Below, piece after piece: positions 42,953 to 47,917 of a stretch of 47,917 bases of DNA. The stretch is taken from contig JAIBCI010000084.1 of the NCBI GenBank assembly GCA_019694255.1, positions 1 through 47,917 of the forward strand, in the 5' to 3' direction. The stretch's first letter is position 1. Every line of letters starts with the position of its first letter. The translations under genes and the position numbers were made by a program. The notes under the pieces are model-generated. The model had not been told where the DNA came from, made no database searches, and saw nothing but the letters and a program-made list of their open reading frames with translations. This DNA comes from Saprospiraceae bacterium. GTDB taxonomy: Bacteria > Bacteroidota > Bacteroidia > Chitinophagales > Saprospiraceae.

Positions 42953-43034
42953 GCGGGTGTGGTGAAATTGGCAGACACGCTAGACTTAGGATCTAGTGCC
43001 GTGAGGCTTGGGGGTTCGAGTCCCTTCACCCGCA
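42953..43034 (+). tRNA. tRNA-Leu (anticodon TAG)
   Basis: 82 nt class II tRNA. Acceptor stem GCGGGTG/CACCCGC, then discriminator A. The anticodon stem CTAGA/TCTAG encloses CTTAGGA with anticodon TAG. D-loop with GGCAGACACGC, T arm with GGTTCGAGTCC. CCA not encoded. Confidence 0.96.
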
Positions 43035-43100
43035 CTTCTTTTTGGGCCGGAACGCAACAAAACCCTTTGTTTTGGCTTTTTAATACGATCAATTCAATTT

Positions 43101-44507
43101 ATGGATATCAGCCTGCAGAGTATTTCCAATAACCATGGTAACCTTCGCATTTTATTACATAAACAGGATATCAACCCTGAAGTCAGCAAGGAGCTCGAAC
43201 GCATTCGGAAAAATGCCAAGATCAAAGGATTTCGCCAGGGCGCAGTCCCTTCTTCCATGATACAGAAACTGTACGGTGAAGGAATTCGCGCCGAAGTTCT
43301 GAACAAGATTGTCAACAATGCGGTCACTGAATATCAAAAAGAACATGAACTGAGATTTCTTGGGGACCTGATACCCATGAATGAACCCCTCGCAGATTCA
43401 GACCTTCTTCGTGAGGAGATCGAATTTGTCTATGAAGTAGGCATCACCCCCAAAATCAATCTTGACCAGTTTATTGCGTCTCATTCGCTCAAGAGATATG
43501 ATATCGGCTTTAGTCCGGAAAATATAGATGCAGAAGTATCCTCATTTATTCAGCATTTCTCAGAGCTTCAGGTTATTGAAGACAGCATTCAGGAAGGTGA
43601 TTTGATCTTGCTAAAGGTCAGAGAAGTTGAAGACCAGAAAGCAGGTGCGCAGGCACTGGAATCAGAATTCTCAGTCTATCTGGATGAAAACCTTCATGAG
43701 GATATGAGAAAACTGGTAGCAGGTAAAAAAACTGGTGAACGTTTTCGTTTCAACATTCAGCATGTCGAAAAAAACCAAAACGACAATATTGTAAAAAAGT
43801 ATTTTCTGCACATCACCGATGAGCAGGTTGGTTATTCGGACATGTTTGACGGTGAAATTATTAAGGTTAGCCGTAAAGTCAAGCCTGACCTGGATAAGGC
43901 ATTATTCGAAAAAGCCTTTGGTCCTGACACCACAGTTCAGAACGAAACTGATCTTCGTGAGAAACTTAGCGCCGAGCTGAAGAATTTTTACATTGGTGAA
44001 AGTGAAAAGTTTCTTGAATATCAGGTTAGCGAACTGATCAAAAATGATAAGACACTTGCGTATCCTGATGACTTTCTCCGAAAATGGCTCAGCACCTCGT
44101 TTGAGGAATGGCAATCCAAGTCATCCCATGACTTCGAACATGATCTCATTCACTTCAAGGAAGGACTCAACTGGGAATTGTACCGTTCATCAATTGCTGC
44201 AACTGGCGAAGTACAGGTAAAAGCAGATGACCTCAGACAGATCATCATCAATAAGTACAAAGCACAAATCCCCGGCTTACAATTTACAGACGAGCAGTGG
44301 AACCAGGTTGCCATGAATGTACTCAAAGATCGTGAAAAGTCAAATGAATTCTATCACGAAGCATTGAACGCAAGATGTATTCAATGGCTGCAGGAAAAGA
44401 TGACTAAGGAAGACGTCAGTATCAGTCTTGATGATTTTAGAAGCATGATACGAGACATCAACCAGAAGGCTCAGGCACATCAGCACGAGCATCATCACGA
44501 TCACTAA
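43101..44507 (+). CDS. tig: Trigger factor (ribosome-associated chaperone)
   Basis: 468 residues from the ATG at 43101; the open frame reaches back into the tRNA, but the MDISLQSISNNHGNLRI start is the family form. The ribosome-binding signature GFRQGAVP (GFRxGxxP) lies near residue 50 (KIKGFRQGAVPSSMIQKLYG), followed by IVNNAVTEYQKEH. The middle region (about 150-240) is in the position of the FKBP-like prolyl isomerase and is short and diverged (QEGDLILLKVREVEDQ, MRKLVAGKKTGERF). The helical C-terminal arms complete the fold. The end is very His-rich (HQHEHHHDH), an unusual tail. clpP and clpX follow, the classical folding/proteolysis set. Confidence 0.93.
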   Translation: MDISLQSISNNHGNLRILLHKQDINPEVSKELERIRKNAKIKGFRQGAVPSSMIQKLYGEGIRAEVLNKIVNNAVTEYQKEHELRFLGDLIPMNEPLADSDLLREEIEFVYEVGITPKINLDQFIASHSLKRYDIGFSPENIDAEVSSFIQHFSELQVIEDSIQEGDLILLKVREVEDQKAGAQALESEFSVYLDENLHEDMRKLVAGKKTGERFRFNIQHVEKNQNDNIVKKYFLHITDEQVGYSDMFDGEIIKVSRKVKPDLDKALFEKAFGPDTTVQNETDLREKLSAELKNFYIGESEKFLEYQVSELIKNDKTLAYPDDFLRKWLSTSFEEWQSKSSHDFEHDLIHFKEGLNWELYRSSIAATGEVQVKADDLRQIIINKYKAQIPGLQFTDEQWNQVAMNVLKDREKSNEFYHEALNARCIQWLQEKMTKEDVSISLDDFRSMIRDINQKAQAHQHEHHHDH

Positions 44508-44562
44508 ACGCTTGTGCAACATTCACGGTGATTATTGGGTTAATTTATAAAACAAGGGCAAT

Positions 44563-45249
44563 ATGAATTATCAGGATGAATTTAAAAAATTTGCAGTAAG
44601 GCACATGGGCATGTCGTCCATGCACCTTGAAAAATACATGCAGGAATCTGCTCCGGATATTAAGGGATTTACCCCTACCGTCATTGAAGAAAGGCAACTG
44701 AATATCGTCGGTATGGATGTATTCAGCCGACTGATGATGGACCGCATAATTTTTATGGGTGTTCCGGTCAATGATTATGTAGCCAACGTTATACAGGCAC
44801 AGTTACTGTTTCTCGATTCTGTGGATGCGCGCAGAGATATCCAAATGTACATCAACAGTCCGGGCGGTTCCGTTATTGACGGTCTGGGCATCTATGATAC
44901 GATGCAATATGTCAAGCCTGATGTGGCAACCATTTGCACAGGTTTGGCTGCTTCGATGGGCGCCGTTTTACTCAGTGCGGGCTCAAAAGGCAAACGCACC
45001 TGCCTCAAACACAGCCGAATTATGATTCACCAACCATCCGGTGGAATGCAGGGACAATTTACCGACATGGAGATTTCCTACAACCTCATCAAATCGATGA
45101 AGAAGGAGCTGTATGAAATACTTGCCGAACATACAGGACAAGGTGTAGATAAAATTGAAGCAGACTGTGACCGCGACAATTGGATGAGTGCGCAGGAAGC
45201 CAAAGAGTACGGTCTGGTCGACGAAGTTCTGGTGCGCGAAAAAAAATAA
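44563..45249 (+). CDS. clpP: ATP-dependent Clp protease proteolytic subunit
   Basis: 228 residues; catalytic serine S131 in [15 protein letters not shown]156 in IMIHQPSGG, and the aspartate in [10 protein letters not shown] (about 203-205). The oligomer interface [20 protein letters not shown] and the C-terminal [11 protein letters not shown] are normal. The N-terminal ~35 residues ([27 protein letters not shown]) are longer than in E. coli and may be a propeptide or clade-specific extension. It forms the barrel that ClpX feeds; clpX starts 3 nt after its stop. Confidence 0.97.
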   Translation: MNYQDEFKKFAVRHMGMSSMHLEKYMQESAPDIKGFTPTVIEERQLNIVGMDVFSRLMMDRIIFMGVPVNDYVANVIQAQLLFLDSVDARRDIQMYINSPGGSVIDGLGIYDTMQYVKPDVATICTGLAASMGAVLLSAGSKGKRTCLKHSRIMIHQPSGGMQGQFTDMEISYNLIKSMKKELYEILAEHTGQGVDKIEADCDRDNWMSAQEAKEYGLVDEVLVREKK

Positions 45250-45252
45250 GTC

Positions 45253-46494
45253 TTGGCTAAAAAATCTAAAGAAACCAGTGTACACTGTTCATTCTGCGGT
45301 AAAGCGCGTAATGAAGTCCTGGTCATGGTACAGGGACTTGATGTCAATATCTGCGATCAGTGTGCAGAACAGGCCAATCAGATCATTCATGAAGAGCTGG
45401 GGCTGCAAAAGTCCAATGGTAAGAAAAGAAAATTCAAACTCGGACCAAATATCACTCCGGTTCGCATCAAAGAATTCCTCGATCAGTATGTTGTAGGTCA
45501 GGATGAAGCCAAAAAAACGCTGGCGATCGCTGTCTATAACCATTACAAACGACTGAGCCAGGAAGTACAGGACGATATTGAAATCGAAAAAAGCAATGTA
45601 CTCTTCATTGGTCCTACCGGCACCGGTAAAACATTGATGGCTAAATCGCTGGCCAAGTTCTTGGATGTGCCTTTTGCCATCGTCGATGCCACTTCTTTTA
45701 CCGAGGCAGGTTATGTGGGCGAAGATGTCGAAGGTATGCTGAGTCGCCTGCTCCAGTCCTGCAATTACAATGTAGAAGCGGCGGAGATCGGTATCATTTA
45801 TATTGATGAGATCGATAAAATTGCACGCAAAAGCGATAATCCATCCATTACGCGTGACGTAAGTGGTGAAGGCGTTCAGCAGGGCATGCTCAAAATGCTT
45901 GAAGGAGCGGATGTCAATGTTCCGCCTGCGGGGGGAAGAAAACATCCTGAACAGTCCTTTATCAAGGTCAACACCAAGGATATTTTGTTTTTCTGTGGCG
46001 GCGCCTTTGACGGCCTTGAAAAAATCATCAGCCGTCGCGTCAATTCCAGTGTCATCGGCTACCAGCAATCGCGCCATACCGAGGTCAAACAGGAAAACAT
46101 ACTTTCAATGGTTACCCATCAGGACTTGAAAAAATTTGGTCTGATACCTGAACTATTGGGCCGCCTGCCTGTGATTGCATACCTTCAGGAACTTGATCGT
46201 CAGGCGCTTATTGAAATTCTGACCAAGCCCCGTAATGCTTTGCTCAAACAGTACACAAAACTGATGGCGCTCGATGGCATTGAATTGAGTTTCAGCCAGG
46301 ATGCATTGGAAGCGATGGCGGATGCTGCTATGGAAAGCAAGCTGGGTGCCCGGGGACTTCGAAGTATCTGTGAGACTGTACTCAGAGAGCCTATGTTTGA
46401 ACTTAAAACTGACGTTCGCCATAAAAAACTATTGATTAACGGTGAATACGTCCGTTTGAGGCTCGGCAACTCAGGTCACAGTAAGTCTGCATAA
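45253..46494 (+). CDS. clpX: ATP-dependent Clp protease ATP-binding subunit ClpX
   Basis: 413 residues. Zinc-binding domain C12, C15, C34, C37 ([11 protein letters not shown] and ICDQCAEQ), then the AAA+ unfoldase: Walker A GPTGTGKT near 120-127, Walker [10 protein letters not shown] near 179-187, pore loop GYVGEDVE (about 156-163), sensor-2 [10 protein letters not shown]. The only start that keeps the first zinc pair is TTG at 45253, 3 nt after clpP; the first in-frame ATG lies at residue 25 inside the zinc domain. It unfolds tagged proteins for ClpP. Confidence 0.96.
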   Translation: MAKKSKETSVHCSFCGKARNEVLVMVQGLDVNICDQCAEQANQIIHEELGLQKSNGKKRKFKLGPNITPVRIKEFLDQYVVGQDEAKKTLAIAVYNHYKRLSQEVQDDIEIEKSNVLFIGPTGTGKTLMAKSLAKFLDVPFAIVDATSFTEAGYVGEDVEGMLSRLLQSCNYNVEAAEIGIIYIDEIDKIARKSDNPSITRDVSGEGVQQGMLKMLEGADVNVPPAGGRKHPEQSFIKVNTKDILFFCGGAFDGLEKIISRRVNSSVIGYQQSRHTEVKQENILSMVTHQDLKKFGLIPELLGRLPVIAYLQELDRQALIEILTKPRNALLKQYTKLMALDGIELSFSQDALEAMADAAMESKLGARGLRSICETVLREPMFELKTDVRHKKLLINGEYVRLRLGNSGHSKSA

Positions 46495-46649
46495 ACTACT
46501 TTTTATAAACAATCTACACTTGCATATTATTTTTAATATGTAAAATAAAACTTTTTTTTATTATATATTATAGTTCACATACAATGGGATCGAATTGAAA
46601 TTAATTAAATTGCAGCGTTAATTATTTTCAAACAAAACCAAATTTTATT

Positions 46650-47015
46650 ATGAATGCAATTACTGGTCTAGGTAAGTACCTCTATGCCATCCCCATGCTG
46701 GTCTTTGGTATCTTTCACTTTATGGGTGCTGAAAACATGGCTGCAGCGGCACCTTTTGGCGGTATCGCTGTGATTTATTTCACCGGAGCTTGCTTGATAC
46801 TTTTTGCCATCAGCGTCTTTATTGGCAAATATGACAAACTTGCTGCTGTTCTGCTCTGTTTATTCCTTCTTCTTGCAGTATTTCTATTGCACTTAAAAGG
46901 ATTCATGAATAGCGACCAGGTTGGTACAGGCATGTTTCTTAAGGACATTGCGTTGGCTGGCGGCGCATTAATGTACGCGCATAGCAGCGCTCGTGACAAC
47001 TCCATTATTGGATAA
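46650..47015 (+). CDS. DoxX-like small membrane protein
   Basis: 121 residues with four hydrophobic helices (about 7-26 IPMLVFGIFHFMGA; 38-58 GIAVIYFTGACLILFAISVFI; 63-82 LAAVLLCLFLLLAVFLLHL; 92-108 MFLKDIALAGGALMYA). The first helix pattern (LYAIPMLVFGIFHF) and the third/fourth helix spacing match the DoxX/DoxD-like family, found near oxidative-stress and quinone-linked functions; the role here is unknown. Monocistronic, followed by a terminator. Confidence 0.8.
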   Translation: MNAITGLGKYLYAIPMLVFGIFHFMGAENMAAAAPFGGIAVIYFTGACLILFAISVFIGKYDKLAAVLLCLFLLLAVFLLHLKGFMNSDQVGTGMFLKDIALAGGALMYAHSSARDNSIIG

Positions 47016-47036
47016 GCGTAAATAATTTAATACATC

Positions 47037-47066
47037 AAAGGGCAGGATTATATCTTGCCCTTTTTT
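47037..47066 (+). terminator. Rho-independent terminator after the DoxX-like gene
   Basis: AAAGGGCA (47037-47044) pairs with TGCCCTTT (47056-47063) around an A/T-rich loop, followed by a T-run to 47066. truA begins 11 nt later, so truA either has its own promoter close to its start or depends on read-through. Confidence 0.8.
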
Positions 47067-47077
47067 ATTACAAAGTT

Positions 47078-47839
47078 TTGAGAATCGCGATTGAATTGGC
47101 TTATGATGGCAGTGCATATTCCGGTTGGCAGATACAGCCGGGTCAGTTGAGTATTCAGGAAAAAATACAAGAGAGCCTTGGAAGGCTATTAGGAAGGGAG
47201 ACCAAGGTGACAGGCTGCGGCCGAACGGATACCGGCGTGCATGCTTTGCATTACATGGCTCATATTGATATCGAACAATCTGAATTACATAAAATTAACG
47301 TTTACCAATTAAATGCAACGCTTCCGCACGATATTGCTGTTCAACATCTGTACAAAGTACAAGATGATTTTCACGCCAGATACAACGCCTATTATAGGAA
47401 GTATATTTATTATATACATACCCGGAAGAACCCGTTCCTTCGGGAGCGAAGTTTTCTTTATCATCAACTCAACGCAACACTTTTAACCAAATTGCAGGAG
47501 GTTGCAGACCTCATCTCGGCAGAAGAAAACTTCGAATCGTTGACCAAATCAAATTCTGGCCTGAGTCATTTCCGATGCATCATTACGGAATCCAGATGGA
47601 TGCATCCAGCTTCAGACAAATTTGAATATCATATCGCAGCCAATCGTTTTCTCAGAGGAATGGTCAGACTTTGTGTCGGTGCATGTCTAAATTACGCCTC
47701 CGGACGCATTGCGCTTGATCAAATAAAGTCTGCATTGAACTCACGTCAACAACTACCCAAAAGCTGGAGCGTACCGGCGCAAGCCTTGTTTTTGACAGAG
47801 GTGCGTTATCCCGAAAATTCGCTGATCTTGATAGAGTAA
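47078..47839 (+). CDS. truA: tRNA pseudouridine synthase A
   Basis: 253 residues; forms pseudouridine at positions 38-40 of tRNA anticodon arms. The opening RIAIELAYDGSAYSGWQIQ and the catalytic motif GCGRTDTGVHAL with D51 are diagnostic, followed by RYNAYYRKYIYYIHTRKNPF, NFESLTKSN and FLRGMVRLCVG. The start is TTG at 47078: no ATG or GTG occurs upstream in frame, and the family N-terminus begins exactly here. It lies 11 nt after the T-run of the preceding terminator. Confidence 0.94.
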   Translation: MRIAIELAYDGSAYSGWQIQPGQLSIQEKIQESLGRLLGRETKVTGCGRTDTGVHALHYMAHIDIEQSELHKINVYQLNATLPHDIAVQHLYKVQDDFHARYNAYYRKYIYYIHTRKNPFLRERSFLYHQLNATLLTKLQEVADLISAEENFESLTKSNSGLSHFRCIITESRWMHPASDKFEYHIAANRFLRGMVRLCVGACLNYASGRIALDQIKSALNSRQQLPKSWSVPAQALFLTEVRYPENSLILIE

Positions 47840-47917
47840 AAGTTCGCACTACTATTGGAGGCAACAGAACTATTTCGACAAGCCGTCATCTGGAATAGGA
47901 TCTAATAAAATATTTTT

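Noticed and set aside
45289-46077. 262-codon minus-strand open frame inside clpX
   Set aside because: Shadow of the strongly conserved clpX reading frame on the other strand.

Overview
The window looks like a chromosomal segment of a Bacteroidota bacterium, probably near the Saprospiria/Chitinophagia side; this is inferred from gene content and motifs, not from a database search. Supporting signs are several secreted proteins with type IX secretion (T9SS) C-terminal sorting domains, a carboxypeptidase-regulatory-like TonB-dependent receptor, a beta-propeller sensor kinase, futalosine-pathway menaquinone genes, and promoters of the Bacteroidota form TTG/TTTG, a 17-20 nt gap, then TAnnTTTG. Shine-Dalgarno-like sites are not prominent, and three or four genes appear to start at TTG.

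Layout. 1-11.2 kb: a truncated UDP-glucuronate decarboxylase-type SDR on the minus strand; a secreted barrel-like protein overlapping Kdo transferase waaA; a large PKD/T9SS type B protein; rplS; a class I photolyase; then, on the minus strand, a T9SS-exported esterase with folD, and an aldo/keto reductase. 11.2-16.7 kb, minus strand: a TonB-dependent receptor followed by a T9SS-exported alpha/beta-hydrolase-like protein, and a family 2 glycosyltransferase. 16.7-17.7 kb has no gene. 17.7-22.3 kb: mqnE, a histidine phosphatase and mqnA overlap in one operon, followed by dnaA with an exact DnaA box upstream, tRNA-Ser(GCT), tRNA-Pro(TGG) and a strong terminator.

22.5-31.1 kb is an acquired defence-type island. 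Its five genes are tightly coupled: an XRE regulator, a Rad50-like zinc-hook ATPase, a two-TM coiled-coil protein, and type III restriction-modification mod and res. The island interrupts an array of ~145-bp structured repeats. Inside it, the operon is bracketed by two hairpin sites in the same orientation. Their arm sequences differ completely, while the flank (CAACGCAC), the ACA/AGA bulges and the loop motif are shared. That pattern suggests sites recognised by structure, and it is the most notable feature of the window.

31.5-39.7 kb: a small membrane protein, a lipoprotein plus T9SS-type secreted protein pair, a gene-free region with three TAGTA-type palindromes, a propeller sensor kinase overlapping a LuxR/NarL-type response regulator, and a lipoprotein closed by a terminator. 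39.9-47.9 kb is core housekeeping: a hexapeptide acyltransferase, bifunctional rel/spoT, tRNA-Leu(TAG), tig-clpP-clpX (chaperone and protease), a DoxX-like membrane protein and truA.
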